Assembly (NCBI GenBank): GCA_018381235.1
Contig: JAGZSF010000002.1
Coordinates: 1-64,000, forward strand
Length of the DNA stretch: 64,000 bases
Direction of reading: 5' to 3'
Source: Collinsella sp.
GTDB lineage: Bacteria; Actinomycetota; Coriobacteriia; Coriobacteriales; Coriobacteriaceae
The notes under the pieces were generated by a model that saw only the letters and a list, made by a program, of their open reading frames with translations, was not told where the DNA came from and made no database searches. Below, piece after piece: positions 43,096 through 52,107 of this stretch (positions within the stretch are counted from its first letter, which is position 1; every line of letters starts with the position of its first letter). A program made the translations under genes and the position numbers.

Positions 43096-44549
43096 CGAAC
43101 AATCGCCTTCTTAACGCATGCGGCAAGTGTCGACGCCGCCGTCTCGATATCGCGGTCGCCCACAAGCGTACGGACGTCAAACAAAATGCGATCGTGCGAG
43201 GTGCGCGTGACGACTGGCGTGTCGAAGTCCTGGACAAGCGAGCGCTTGAGCGCGTCGACCGTCAGGCGCTCGTCAACAAGACGCACGGCAACGCACATCG
43301 TGGGCAGCTCCACGGTAGGCAGCGAGCCGCCACCGGGAGTCGACGACTCCTCGACGATCTCCACCTGAACGGCGCACGGGCAACCGGCCTTATCGAGCCC
43401 GGCGACCATACGATCGCGAAGCTTGCGGGCACGTCGCTCCAAATGGGCCTGCGGCAGCGTAAGCATGCTGAGCACCGGAATATCGCGATGGGCAACGTCG
43501 GCGCCGTCCATGTAGATACGCAGCGTGGCCTCGAGCGCCGACAGAGCCAGTTTGCCCGGGCGCAAGGCGCGCATAAGCGGATGTGATCCACAGGCCTGGA
43601 CCAGATCGCGACGGCCCATGATAATGCCCGCCTGTGCGGCACCGAGCAGCTTATCGCCCGAGCACGACACGATATCGAGCCCCGACGCCACCGAAGTGGG
43701 TGTAGTCTCCTCGCCGCCGCGAACCAGGATGTCGTCAGGCAACAGCGCGCCCGACCCCTGGTCTTCGTAGAAAAGCAGGCCATGCTTATGAGCAAGCGCC
43801 GCAAGCTCCCGAGAGCCTACCTCCTCGTGGAAACCCTCGATGCGATAGTTGGAAGGATGGACCTTAAGGATCATCGCCGTATCGGGCGTGATGGCGCGCT
43901 CGTAGTCGCTCAAATGCGTGCGGTTGGTGGCCCCGACCTCAACGAGCTTGGCACCCGAGGCCTCCATAACATCGGGGATACGGAAGCTGCCGCCGATCTC
44001 GACAAGCTCGCCGCGGCTGACGATGACCTCCTTGCCTGCGGCATGGGTCGCCAGCACCAACAGCACGGCGGCCGCGTTATTGTTAACGACCAGCGCGTCC
44101 TCGGCTCCGGTAAGCGAGCGGATGAGCTGCGCGGCGTGCTCCTTGCGCGACCCGCGCGAACAGGTGTCGACGCTGTACTCGAGCGTGCTATACCCGCGCG
44201 CGACCTCGGCCACGGCTTTGGCAGCTGATTCCGCGAGTGGGGCGCGACCCAAGTTGGTATGGATAACCACACCCGTGGCGTTGACGGCGGGGCGCAGGCT
44301 CGGCAGCGCGGAGCGATGCGCACGCCACTCGATGGCCGAGGCCAGCTCGCGCTTGGAACGCGGGGCGGCGCCGGCACGAATCGCGGCGCGCTCCTCATCG
44401 AGCTCGGTCGTGACGGCGGCATGCACCACCGCGTCGCAGGTCTCCCCCGCCGCCTTCACCACCGGCCACTCGGCAAGCAGCTCGTTAACGGAAGGAATGG
44501 CGCGCAGGCGGGCGCGCACCTCATCGGACATGTTCTGGCTATCGCTCAT
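43092..44549 (-). CDS. selA: L-seryl-tRNA(Sec) selenium transferase
   Basis: This 485-residue PLP enzyme converts seryl-tRNA(Sec) to selenocysteyl-tRNA using selenophosphate. The cofactor lysine is K300 in SCSGDKLLGAAQAGIIMGR. TGVVIHTNLGRAPL near residue 92 and EYSVDTCSRGSR near residue 124 are conserved family segments. AAAGG precedes ATG 44549. selB overlaps its end by four bases and tRNA-Sec follows selB, giving a compact selA-selB-selC unit. The selenophosphate synthetase gene selD, needed to supply selenium, is not in this window. Confidence 0.95.
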   Translation of the reverse strand: MSDSQNMSDEVRARLRAIPSVNELLAEWPVVKAAGETCDAVVHAAVTTELDEERAAIRAGAAPRSKRELASAIEWRAHRSALPSLRPAVNATGVVIHTNLGRAPLAESAAKAVAEVARGYSTLEYSVDTCSRGSRKEHAAQLIRSLTGAEDALVVNNNAAAVLLVLATHAAGKEVIVSRGELVEIGGSFRIPDVMEASGAKLVEVGATNRTHLSDYERAITPDTAMILKVHPSNYRIEGFHEEVGSRELAALAHKHGLLFYEDQGSGALLPDDILVRGGEETTPTSVASGLDIVSCSGDKLLGAAQAGIIMGRRDLVQACGSHPLMRALRPGKLALSALEATLRIYMDGADVAHRDIPVLSMLTLPQAHLERRARKLRDRMVAGLDKAGCPCAVQVEIVEESSTPGGGSLPTVELPTMCVAVRLVDERLTVDALKRSLVQDFDTPVVTRTSHDRILFDVRTLVGDRDIETAASTLAACVKKAIVR

Positions 44550-44624
44550 GTGCAGCCTTTCAAAACCAAGGGTAGATCTGTCGGTCGCTCATCAAAAACC
44601 AGCCGAATCAATCTGCTGAATCAA

Positions 44625-46742
44625 TCAGTCGTTATTATCCACGTGCTCCGTGATCTTTTCCACGCGAACGGCGTTTTCCTGAGTGAGCGCGGCGCCCGTC
44701 AACGGGTCCCAACGCAACGGCGTATGGTCGAGCGGGCCTACGCCCAAGGCCTGAGCGCCACCGGTATCGGCGCCAGACGAACGCCCGCCGGGGGCGGCCG
44801 AGGTGAAGATACACGCCGGATGCAGATAGGGCGTCGTCTCCACGCGCACGCGGTCGCGGCCCATGTCGCTCACAAGCTCGACGACCTCGCCATCGACGAT
44901 ACCCATGCGAGCGGCGACATCGGCGTTCATCTGCACGGCGTCCAAGTCCGACCCCACCTCGGCGGCACCGGCCGCCGCGAGTCTGCGCGAGGTATGCGAC
45001 TCAAAGGGCCGGTTACCGCTAATGAGGCGAAACATCCCCGGGCTGGGTTCCACCATCGGCGCGATCCAGCCTGGCACGCGTCCCAGGCCGGCACGCTCCC
45101 ATACGTCACTTGCCAGCGCAATTTTGCCGCCATCCAAGGGGATCGCCGGCTCGCCCGTACGCGACGGCAGCGCAACGCCCGTGTCGGCCCAACCGCGCTC
45201 CTTGAGCTCGTCCAGATCGATCCCAAACGGCGCCACCTGGGCAGCCGCCAGATCGTCAGACGCAAACTGGAAGTACTCGCCCACACCACACGCCTGCGCC
45301 AGACCGGCAAAAATCTCCCGACCGGGACGTGTGTCGTCATGCTGCACAGGCAGCACGGCGTTGCGGTAGAACACGCGCGCATCGTTGGCGCCCACGACCG
45401 TACCCACGCCGCGGTCAGCCTCCAGATACGTCACGTCGGGCAGCACGAAATCAGAAGCACGCGCCGTCTCGGACCAGCGAATATCAATCGTCACGAGCAG
45501 GTCAAGCTGTTCCAGAATCGATAGCCACGCACCGGCGTTGCCATAGCCCGCGCCGGGATTGCTGGCGTAAACGATCAGCCCGCGCAGGTCCCCGGCCAGA
45601 ATCGACTGGCCGATGGTCGTGCACAGGCCGCGCTCGGGATCGACGAGCGGATAGCGCTCGGACCCCAGCTTGGGCCCATGCGGCACCGGCGGCGTCGCAC
45701 AGCGCATGGGATCAAGGTCGCCCAACAAAAGCGACGTGGGCGGGTTGAGCGCACCGCCCGCATGCCCGATACAGCCCAGCAGCACATCAACCAAGCAGAT
45801 AGCGCGAGCGGTCTGGGTGCTATTGGCATACGCGATACCGATGCCACCGTGAAAGCCCGCATCCACCACGGCGGCAGGCGCGGCGGCAGCCAGATCGCGC
45901 GCCGTGGCGACAATCTCTGCGGCCGGCACGTCGCACATCGACTCGGCCCACTCGGGCGTCCAAGCACGGGCCGCCTGCGCCAGCTCGTCAAAACCCGTGG
46001 TATAGCGGGCAACGAACTCGTGGTCGTACAAGTCCTCGGCAATCAGCACGTGGGCGATGCCCAGCAGTAGTGCCAAATCGCAGCCCGGGCGCACGCGCAG
46101 CCAGCGGTCGGCAAGCGCGGCGGAGCCGCTGCGCCGGGGGTCGACCACGATAATCTTCGCCCCGCGCCGGCGCGCATCGTTGAGCGCATCGACGGCCCCC
46201 ATCGTCGATGAATCGACGATGGAACGCCCCAGGTACATGATGCAGTCGGTATGTGCCAGGTCGGAGGCGGGGCTATAGCCCAGGCTGTGCTCCCAACCGG
46301 TAAGTCGGCTTACCTCGCAGGCGCCATCGGCACCGTACACGTTGGGCGAGCCCAGCGCATGCATAAAACGATACGCCCAGTAGCGGTCGAACGAGGGAAC
46401 GCCGAGCGTCATGCCCAGCGCGCGCGGACCATGCCCGTCAACAATCCCCAAAAGGCGCTCGGCAATCTGGGCAAACGCCTCGTCCCAGGTAATCGCATCG
46501 AACCCCGAGCCATCCCGGCGGCGTCGCATGGGGTGCACAATGCGGTCGCGCTCGTCAAACGGCATTGCCAGGCGATGCCGTCCGCGGGCGCACAGGGCAC
46601 GCGCCGCGCACGGATGCCCCGCAACCGGCAGCTCAGCCACCACACGCCCATCCTCAACATGGGCCGCAAAGGCGCAATCGGCATAGCATCCCCCGCATGT
46701 GGTCACCACGGCGCGACCGTCACGCTTCACAGCAGATGCCAT
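44625..46742 (-). CDS. Molybdopterin-dependent oxidoreductase of the DMSO reductase superfamily
   Basis: This 705-residue protein has an N-terminal 4Fe-4S motif (TTCGGCYADCAFAAHVEDG and a fourth cysteine in HPCAARALC) and the three molybdopterin domains typical of formate dehydrogenase and related enzymes. A molybdopterin-dinucleotide-binding C-terminal part contains LISGNRPFESHTSRRL. At the place of the FdhF selenocysteine it has Cys142 (YGADGACEVSR), so cysteine is the likely molybdenum ligand. No twin-arginine signal is visible, so it is cytoplasmic. AAAGGGG precedes ATG 46742. The substrate is unknown; it lies between the formate channel and selA genes. Confidence 0.8.
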   Translation of the reverse strand: MASAVKRDGRAVVTTCGGCYADCAFAAHVEDGRVVAELPVAGHPCAARALCARGRHRLAMPFDERDRIVHPMRRRRDGSGFDAITWDEAFAQIAERLLGIVDGHGPRALGMTLGVPSFDRYWAYRFMHALGSPNVYGADGACEVSRLTGWEHSLGYSPASDLAHTDCIMYLGRSIVDSSTMGAVDALNDARRRGAKIIVVDPRRSGSAALADRWLRVRPGCDLALLLGIAHVLIAEDLYDHEFVARYTTGFDELAQAARAWTPEWAESMCDVPAAEIVATARDLAAAAPAAVVDAGFHGGIGIAYANSTQTARAICLVDVLLGCIGHAGGALNPPTSLLLGDLDPMRCATPPVPHGPKLGSERYPLVDPERGLCTTIGQSILAGDLRGLIVYASNPGAGYGNAGAWLSILEQLDLLVTIDIRWSETARASDFVLPDVTYLEADRGVGTVVGANDARVFYRNAVLPVQHDDTRPGREIFAGLAQACGVGEYFQFASDDLAAAQVAPFGIDLDELKERGWADTGVALPSRTGEPAIPLDGGKIALASDVWERAGLGRVPGWIAPMVEPSPGMFRLISGNRPFESHTSRRLAAAGAAEVGSDLDAVQMNADVAARMGIVDGEVVELVSDMGRDRVRVETTPYLHPACIFTSAAPGGRSSGADTGGAQALGVGPLDHTPLRWDPLTGAALTQENAVRVEKITEHVDNND

Positions 46743-46811
46743 CTCGATTACCCCTTTCATCAGCCAAACACAACAGGCCAACAGCCCGACAACGAGCCCC
46801 AGACCCAAATA

Positions 46812-46842
46812 GCCTCCCGCACGGCAACGCCCCGCGGGAGGC
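46812..46842 (-). terminator. Probable terminator after the formate channel gene
   Basis: GCCTCCCGC and GCGGGAGGC pair perfectly; on the minus strand TATTTGGG follows. It lies about 25 bases past the channel stop codon and would end or weaken the formate hydrogenlyase transcript. Confidence 0.6.
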
Positions 46843-46864
46843 CCAACGTCAAACAGACGGTACC

Positions 46865-47704
46865 TTACGCCTCGGACTTCTTAGCGTAGATAAACCAGTA
46901 GCCGAGCGCGATCAGAACCGCGCCGCCCACGATGTTGCCCAGCGTGGCGGCGGACAAGTTAAACGCAATGCCCGCAGCGTTGAGCGCATCGGCGCCGGCG
47001 ACCTTGGCACCATAGCCGAACGCGTGCATCACGGCACCCATGGGCAAAAAGTACATGTTGGCGACGCAGTGCTCAAAACCGCAGGCCACAAAAGCGGCGA
47101 TGGGCAGCAGAATGCCCACAACCTTATCGACCACGGTCTTGCCGGCGGTACCGATCCACACGGCCAGGCACACAAAGATGTTGCACAGGATACCGCGGAA
47201 GAAAATCGTCACCCAGTCGATCGTCACCTTGCCGGCGGCGACGCTCACCATGGAGTTGGCGACCGCCTCGCCGTTGAGCTTGTAAATGCCGGCCATGTAC
47301 ACCAAAAAGACGATGAACAGGGCACCGACAAAATTGCCGACCCACACGACGACCCAGGCCTTGAGCATCTGGACCAGGGTGATCTTATTACTCTTGAGCG
47401 CGCAGACCATAAGCGAGTTGCCGGTAAACAGCTCGGCGCCGCACACCAGCACCAGCACCAGGCCCAGGCAAAAGCACAGGCCGCCCACGACGCGCTGGGC
47501 ACCCCAGCCCAGCGTGCTGTCGCTCAAGAACACCGTAAAGAACAGACCGCCGAAGGCAATGAACTCGCCGGCGAACATTGCCAACAGAAAGGCCTTTGCG
47601 ACCGGCAGGTTGGCCTTGGTCACGCCGGCGGCCTCGGTCTTGGCCTCGATCGCGGCGGGCGCCAGGCAATCGGGAGCGGGGTACTCCACCTTGGAATCTG
47701 CCAT
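46865..47704 (-). CDS. Formate/nitrite transporter family channel (FocA-like)
   Basis: This 279-residue membrane protein has six predicted helices. The FNT signatures are AKAFLLAMFAGEFIAFGG in the first helix, CGAELFTGNSLMVCAL near residue 95 and CNIFVCLAVWIGTAGKTVVD near residue 185. The family forms pentameric channels for formate, nitrite or hydrosulfide. Placement at the end of a formate hydrogenlyase operon, as focB ends the E. coli hyf operon, points to formate. ATG 47704 is preceded by a long purine-rich Shine-Dalgarno region. Confidence 0.88.
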   Translation of the reverse strand: MADSKVEYPAPDCLAPAAIEAKTEAAGVTKANLPVAKAFLLAMFAGEFIAFGGLFFTVFLSDSTLGWGAQRVVGGLCFCLGLVLVLVCGAELFTGNSLMVCALKSNKITLVQMLKAWVVVWVGNFVGALFIVFLVYMAGIYKLNGEAVANSMVSVAAGKVTIDWVTIFFRGILCNIFVCLAVWIGTAGKTVVDKVVGILLPIAAFVACGFEHCVANMYFLPMGAVMHAFGYGAKVAGADALNAAGIAFNLSAATLGNIVGGAVLIALGYWFIYAKKSEA

Positions 47705-47743
47705 GTCAATCACTTCTTTCCTATTCAGCAGAGGCAAGCGCCG

Positions 47744-48247
47744 CTATAGCTCCTGCCCCAAGCGGACAAAGTGGGAAAAGTCGTTGGCGGCCACGGCGTC
47801 GTACACGGCGTCGACGGCCTCAAAGACCTCCGGGGACATGGGGTTGTAGAACTCCGTATCGCCCGGCTGAATCCCTATGAAGACGATATCTTCACACGAT
47901 TGCTCAATCTCTTCGATCAGAATCGACAAAGGAAGCGAATGCGTGGTGAACATCGACTTACGGGCCACATCGCGCTTGTCGAGCAAGCGGATGGACCCGA
48001 CGGGCAGCGCCATGTCGGCGGCATCGACCAAGACCAGACGCGGCGGACGCTCGCGCTTGACCTCGATGATGTCATCCTCGGGCGTCTGACCACCGTCGAT
48101 GGTGTACCAACCGGCGATGGGCGTGTCCTCCATCTTTTTGGAGAGCACGGGGCCGGCGGCATCGTCGGCACGCAGCACGCTTCCCGCCGTGAGCACGATA
48201 CCCGCAAACGGGGCGCCGTTCACACGACCATCCACAACGCGACCCAT
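47744..48247 (-). CDS. Hydrogenase maturation endopeptidase, HycI-like
   Basis: This 167-residue protein belongs to the HycI/HyaD family that clips the C-terminal tail of the hydrogenase large subunit after nickel insertion. The first metal-binding region reads TAGSVLRADDAAGPVLSKKM, where the usual text is G-N-x-L-x-x-D-D-G-x-G, so Asn to Ser and Gly to Ala changes are present while the key aspartates remain. VDAADMALPVGS holds the second acidic site and TTHSLPLSILIEEI the histidine. It overlaps the upstream HycH-like gene by one base. Confidence 0.82.
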   Translation of the reverse strand: MGRVVDGRVNGAPFAGIVLTAGSVLRADDAAGPVLSKKMEDTPIAGWYTIDGGQTPEDDIIEVKRERPPRLVLVDAADMALPVGSIRLLDKRDVARKSMFTTHSLPLSILIEEIEQSCEDIVFIGIQPGDTEFYNPMSPEVFEAVDAVYDAVAANDFSHFVRLGQEL

Positions 48248-48828
48248 TACTGCAACCTTCCCGTCAGATACACGCCCGACACATCGCGCACGCGCTCAAC
48301 CAGATCGCGGAACTTCATTAAGAACGCGACCTGCTGGGCATGCAGGCCAAAGTCGTCATCGAACACCGAGATGCCGGCCTTGGCAGAACCGCGAAAACCA
48401 CGCTCGTCGAGCAGCGTGTCGCAGGCCTCGAGCAGCGACGGCACCGCCGCCTTGTCGAGCTGGCACTCGCCAAAGGAGCGGATGGCCTCGAACTTGGTCT
48501 TAGCCTCCCCCTCCGGCAGCGCGTCGATAAGCGTATAGAACACATCCACCGACACCGACAGGCGCGGCTCAAAGCAGTCGAGCACGCCGGTGTGGTGGCC
48601 CACGGCGAGCGTGTAGTACAGCACGTCGCAGGCCTCCTGGGGAACATCTTCCTCGGTCTCCACAAACTTACGCGTGAGCTCATAGAAGACCACCTGGTCG
48701 GGCGCATGGCCCAGGCAGGGGTCGGCGACGCCCTCGGCAGCCTCGTCGCTTGCGCGCGAGGCATCGCCAAAGGAGCCGCCGAGCATGCCGGGACCCGCAA
48801 AGTAACCAGAGCGGTCCGTGAGCTCCAT
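48247..48828 (-). CDS. Formate hydrogenlyase maturation protein, HycH/HyfJ-like
   Basis: This 193-residue protein has FYELTRKFVETEEDVPQEAC and the short YYTLAVGHHTGVLDCF, which match the HycH family. HycH is needed to assemble formate hydrogenlyase, though its chemistry is not known. It is longer than E. coli HycH by some 55 residues, mainly in the N-terminal and C-terminal ends. The gene follows the small hydrogenase subunit gene directly and its TAA overlaps the HycI-like ATG. Order and similarity agree with hyfI-hyfJ. Confidence 0.78.
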   Translation of the reverse strand: MELTDRSGYFAGPGMLGGSFGDASRASDEAAEGVADPCLGHAPDQVVFYELTRKFVETEEDVPQEACDVLYYTLAVGHHTGVLDCFEPRLSVSVDVFYTLIDALPEGEAKTKFEAIRSFGECQLDKAAVPSLLEACDTLLDERGFRGSAKAGISVFDDDFGLHAQQVAFLMKFRDLVERVRDVSGVYLTGRLQ

Positions 48829-49611
48829 CTAGCGACCTCCGGCCAGCACCAGATCCTGCAGCGCCGAGTAGACCTCAACGCGGCGCGGATCGTCCTGCTT
48901 GTCGATGAGCAGCGCCATGGCACCGCGGATATCGCCCTTGGGCGCGCCCTCGAGCGTATCCATGAACTCATTGGCCAGGTCGCGGCCGTAACGGTAGCCG
49001 CTCATGGCGCGAGCCTCGCGCTCGATGGCAACGCGCAGCTTGTACGGCACGCCGGGGTGCAGGATATCGGCCTGCTCGCCGGCAGCCTCCACCGTGGTCT
49101 CGGCATGGAGCTTTTGGTCCAGCAGACCGAGCGCCATGGCAAAGCCGTAGATGGTCTGCGCGGGGCTGGGCGGGCAGCCGGGGGTGTAGACATCGACCGG
49201 CAGAATCTTGTCCGTGCCGCCCCAGACGCAGTAGTTGTCGTAGAAGATGCCGCCGGTGCAGCCGCACGCGCCATAGGACACCACGATTTTGGGATCGGGT
49301 GCGGCCTCAAAGGCGCGCAGGGCCGGCATGCGCATGGCACGCGTCACGGCACCGGTGTACAGCAGCACGTCGGCGTGACGGGGCGAGGGCACGACCTTGA
49401 TGCCAAAGCGCTCGACGTCGAAGACGGGCGTGATGGAACCGAAGATCTCGATCTCGCAGCCGTTGCAGCCACCGCAGTCAACACGGTAGACGTACACCGA
49501 GCGCTTGATCTTCTTAAGAAGGGTCGCCTTGGCCTTCTCGATGCTCTCGTCGAGCTCGATCTTGGTCGGGCGGTACTGAAGCCGCTCGGGCAAAAGCGTG
49601 GGTTCGGCCAT
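48829..49611 (-). CDS. Hydrogenase small subunit, HyfI/HycG-like (NuoB family)
   Basis: This 260-residue subunit carries the 4Fe-4S cluster nearest the nickel-iron centre. Four ligands are visible: YRVDCGGCNGCEIEIFG, SYGACGCTGGIF and YTPGCPPSPAQTIYG. There is no twin-arginine signal, so the hydrogenase faces the cytoplasm, as in formate hydrogenlyase. The gene lies three bases after the HyfH-like gene. The assignment to HyfI over HycG rests on the operon, which has the additional Hyf membrane subunits. Confidence 0.9.
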   Translation of the reverse strand: MAEPTLLPERLQYRPTKIELDESIEKAKATLLKKIKRSVYVYRVDCGGCNGCEIEIFGSITPVFDVERFGIKVVPSPRHADVLLYTGAVTRAMRMPALRAFEAAPDPKIVVSYGACGCTGGIFYDNYCVWGGTDKILPVDVYTPGCPPSPAQTIYGFAMALGLLDQKLHAETTVEAAGEQADILHPGVPYKLRVAIEREARAMSGYRYGRDLANEFMDTLEGAPKGDIRGAMALLIDKQDDPRRVEVYSALQDLVLAGGR

Positions 49612-49613
49612 GG

Positions 49614-50330
49614 TTACTCCTCCTTCGTATCAAAATCCATGATGATGCCCTCGACCGGTGCAGGACCGGCGGGGATCTCGGGCGCATCGGGGTTGAGCTC
49701 GCGGTCGATATACTCCGGGTTCACGCCGTGGCCGCCCAGATACTCCATGCCGGGGCCCTGGGGCTCACCGGACGCAAGCGTCTCGTTGGCAGCCATGCCG
49801 GCAGCGTTGCCGGTCTTTACGGCCGAGGCGGCGCGCAGGGCGTCGAGCTCGCGCTTGCACTCCTGGCACATACCGACGGTACGGGCAGCCTGCTCGGCCT
49901 CCATGCCGCCGGCCTTTTGCAGCAGGCGCTTGGCGTAGTCGATCTCCTTGTGCGGGGCAAACGGCTTGCCGCAGCGCGAACAGTGCTCGAGCGTGTAGAC
50001 GCTCTTGCTGGTGAGGTCGTCCTTGCTCATGACGGCCAGCTCAAACTCCTCGGTGAGCTTGATGGCCTCCATGGGGCAGGCTTCCTCGCAGCGGCCGCAG
50101 AAGATGCAGCGACCGTAGTCGATCGACCAGGTGATGGTATCGGCCGCAAGGTCGGTATCCATGCGAATGGCATCGGCCGGGCACGCCACGCCGCAGGCAC
50201 CGCAGGCGATGCAGAGCTCGGCATTGTGCTCGGGCTTGCCGCGCATGTCCTTGTTGGTGGGGAACGGCGCAAACGGGTACTTGACCGTCGCGTCGCCGGC
50301 CTTGGCGTTAACCTTCCAAAGCTTCAGCAT
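49614..50330 (-). CDS. Formate hydrogenlyase ferredoxin subunit, HyfH/HycF-like
   Basis: About 238 residues. Two 4Fe-4S motifs, CIACGACGVACPADAI and CIFCGRCEEACPMEAI, pass electrons from the formate dehydrogenase side to the hydrogenase. A C-terminal zinc-ribbon-like pair, HCSRCGKPF and CQECKREL, follows as in HycF. The last 50 residues are acidic and proline-rich. ATG 50330 lies directly after the stop codon of the large-subunit gene and behind GAGGAGG; the frame also opens at 50381, inside the upstream gene, which is less likely. Confidence 0.9.
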   Translation of the reverse strand: MLKLWKVNAKAGDATVKYPFAPFPTNKDMRGKPEHNAELCIACGACGVACPADAIRMDTDLAADTITWSIDYGRCIFCGRCEEACPMEAIKLTEEFELAVMSKDDLTSKSVYTLEHCSRCGKPFAPHKEIDYAKRLLQKAGGMEAEQAARTVGMCQECKRELDALRAASAVKTGNAAGMAANETLASGEPQGPGMEYLGGHGVNPEYIDRELNPDAPEIPAGPAPVEGIIMDFDTKEE

Positions 50331-50331
50331 A

Positions 50332-52104
50332 TTAGAGCGCCTCCTCATCGAGCGGAGCGGCCATGGTGCCCTCGCCCGCAAGCGGCGACTTGTCGCGCCA
50401 GACGTTCTCGAACTGCTCCTTGTCGAGCACGTGGTCGCGCTTGGCGGCGATATCGGTCACCGTCACGCGATCGGTGCAGGAGTAGCACGGGTCGAGCGAG
50501 CCGACGATCAGCGCCGCGTCGCCCACGGTGTTGCCGCGGAACATGTAGCGCAGGACCGGCCAGTTGCTGTACGTGGCGGCCTTGGCGCGCCAGCGGTAGC
50601 ACTTCTGGTTATTGCCGAGCATGGCCCAGTGCACGTCCTCGCCGCGCGGCGCCTCGGTGGCGCCGATGGCGTACTTGTGCGGGGTGTACTCCCAATCCGT
50701 GGTGAGGATGGGGCCCGACGGGCAGTTCTCGAGCATGGTCTCGATCATGTCGATCGAATCGTAGGCCTCCTGGATGCGGACGGCGGTACGGCCGAAGGCG
50801 TCGCAGGTGTCGGCCGTGGCGGCGTGCATCTTTTGGACGTCCGGATCGGCGTAGCCGTCGAAGGGATGGTCAAAGCGCACGTCGCGGGCATAGCCCGAGC
50901 CACGCATGAGCGGGCCGACCGGCGAGAAGTCGCGTGCAATCTTGCGGTCCAAGATGCCGATACCGCTCGTACGCTCAATAAAGTTGGGCGTGGAGAGCAG
51001 CACGTCGACGAGCTCCTGAACCTCGGAGCGCAGCTGGTGGATGGTCGTGAGCGTGGAGAGCTTCTGCTCAGCCAAAATGTCGCGACGCACGCCGCCAATC
51101 ACGTTGAGGCCGTAGGTCTTGCGGTGACCGGAGAGCTTCTCGGCCAGGTCCATGGACTTCTCGCGGACGCGGAAGAACTGCTGGAAGCCGGAGTCGAAGC
51201 CCGTGTAGTGCGACGCCAGGCCAATGTTGAGCAGATGCGAGTGCAGGCGCTCAACCTCGAGCATGATGGCGCGGATGTACTGGGCGCGCGGCGGGACATG
51301 GATGCCCTGAGCGCGCTCGACGGCCTCGGCGTAGGCCACCGAGTGGGCGCAGCCGCAGATGCCGCAGATGCGGTCGGCGAGGAACGTCACGGCGTCATAG
51401 TTCAGGCGCGTCTCGGCAACCTTCTCCATGCCGCGGTGCACGTAGAACAGACGGTAGTCGGCGTCGACGATCGTCTCGCCCTCAACGAACAGGCGGAAGT
51501 GGCCAGGCTCGTCGGAGGTAATGTGCAACGGGCCCATGGGAACGAGCGTCGTCTCCTTGCCCTTGGTATCGGCCAAGAACTCGTAGTTTTCCATGTCGCT
51601 CGCGGGAGCGGGACGGAAGCGGTAGTCCATGGAGTCCTTGCGCAGCGGGTACAGGCCGCTGGGCCAATCGTCGGGCAGCACCAGGCGACGACGATCGGGC
51701 AGACCCTCGGGGATCAGGCCGAACATATCGCGCAGCTCGCGCTCGCCCCACACGCAGGCGGGAACGAACGGCGTCACGGACGGGAACGTCATCTTGGCGG
51801 GATCGACCTCGGCACGCACGGTCACCCAGCCGGGGTCCTCCCCCTCCATGGAGATGACGTAGTACACGGCATAACGGCCGCACAGGCTGCGCTCGTCGTT
51901 GCCGATGATCACGGGGATCCAGCCGTAGCGTTCGTAGTACAGGTAGTGGACGGCCTCGGGCAGCTTGTCCTGCTTGACGGTGATCGTCAGCTGGTCCTCG
52001 CACTGCCACTCGACCTTCTCGATGCAGCCCGGAACGGCGCGGCGCAGGGCCTCGACATGGCTCTCGCAGCGACGGGCATACACCTTGTTCTCAGTTTCAA
52101 TCAT
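50332..52104 (-). CDS. Nickel-iron hydrogenase large subunit, HyfG/HycE-like
   Basis: 590 residues. The first 165 form a NuoC-like domain (WGERELRDMFGLIPEG), and the rest is the NuoD-like hydrogenase domain. Both nickel-binding cysteine pairs are present, RICGIC at residues 245-250 and DPCYSC near residue 540. After DPCYSCTDR a tail of about 40 residues is expected to be cut off by the HycI-like protease. It makes hydrogen from protons inside the cell. Full cysteine ligation distinguishes it from true complex I NuoD. Confidence 0.93.
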   Translation of the reverse strand: MIETENKVYARRCESHVEALRRAVPGCIEKVEWQCEDQLTITVKQDKLPEAVHYLYYERYGWIPVIIGNDERSLCGRYAVYYVISMEGEDPGWVTVRAEVDPAKMTFPSVTPFVPACVWGERELRDMFGLIPEGLPDRRRLVLPDDWPSGLYPLRKDSMDYRFRPAPASDMENYEFLADTKGKETTLVPMGPLHITSDEPGHFRLFVEGETIVDADYRLFYVHRGMEKVAETRLNYDAVTFLADRICGICGCAHSVAYAEAVERAQGIHVPPRAQYIRAIMLEVERLHSHLLNIGLASHYTGFDSGFQQFFRVREKSMDLAEKLSGHRKTYGLNVIGGVRRDILAEQKLSTLTTIHQLRSEVQELVDVLLSTPNFIERTSGIGILDRKIARDFSPVGPLMRGSGYARDVRFDHPFDGYADPDVQKMHAATADTCDAFGRTAVRIQEAYDSIDMIETMLENCPSGPILTTDWEYTPHKYAIGATEAPRGEDVHWAMLGNNQKCYRWRAKAATYSNWPVLRYMFRGNTVGDAALIVGSLDPCYSCTDRVTVTDIAAKRDHVLDKEQFENVWRDKSPLAGEGTMAAPLDEEAL

Positions 52105-52107
52105 TCG

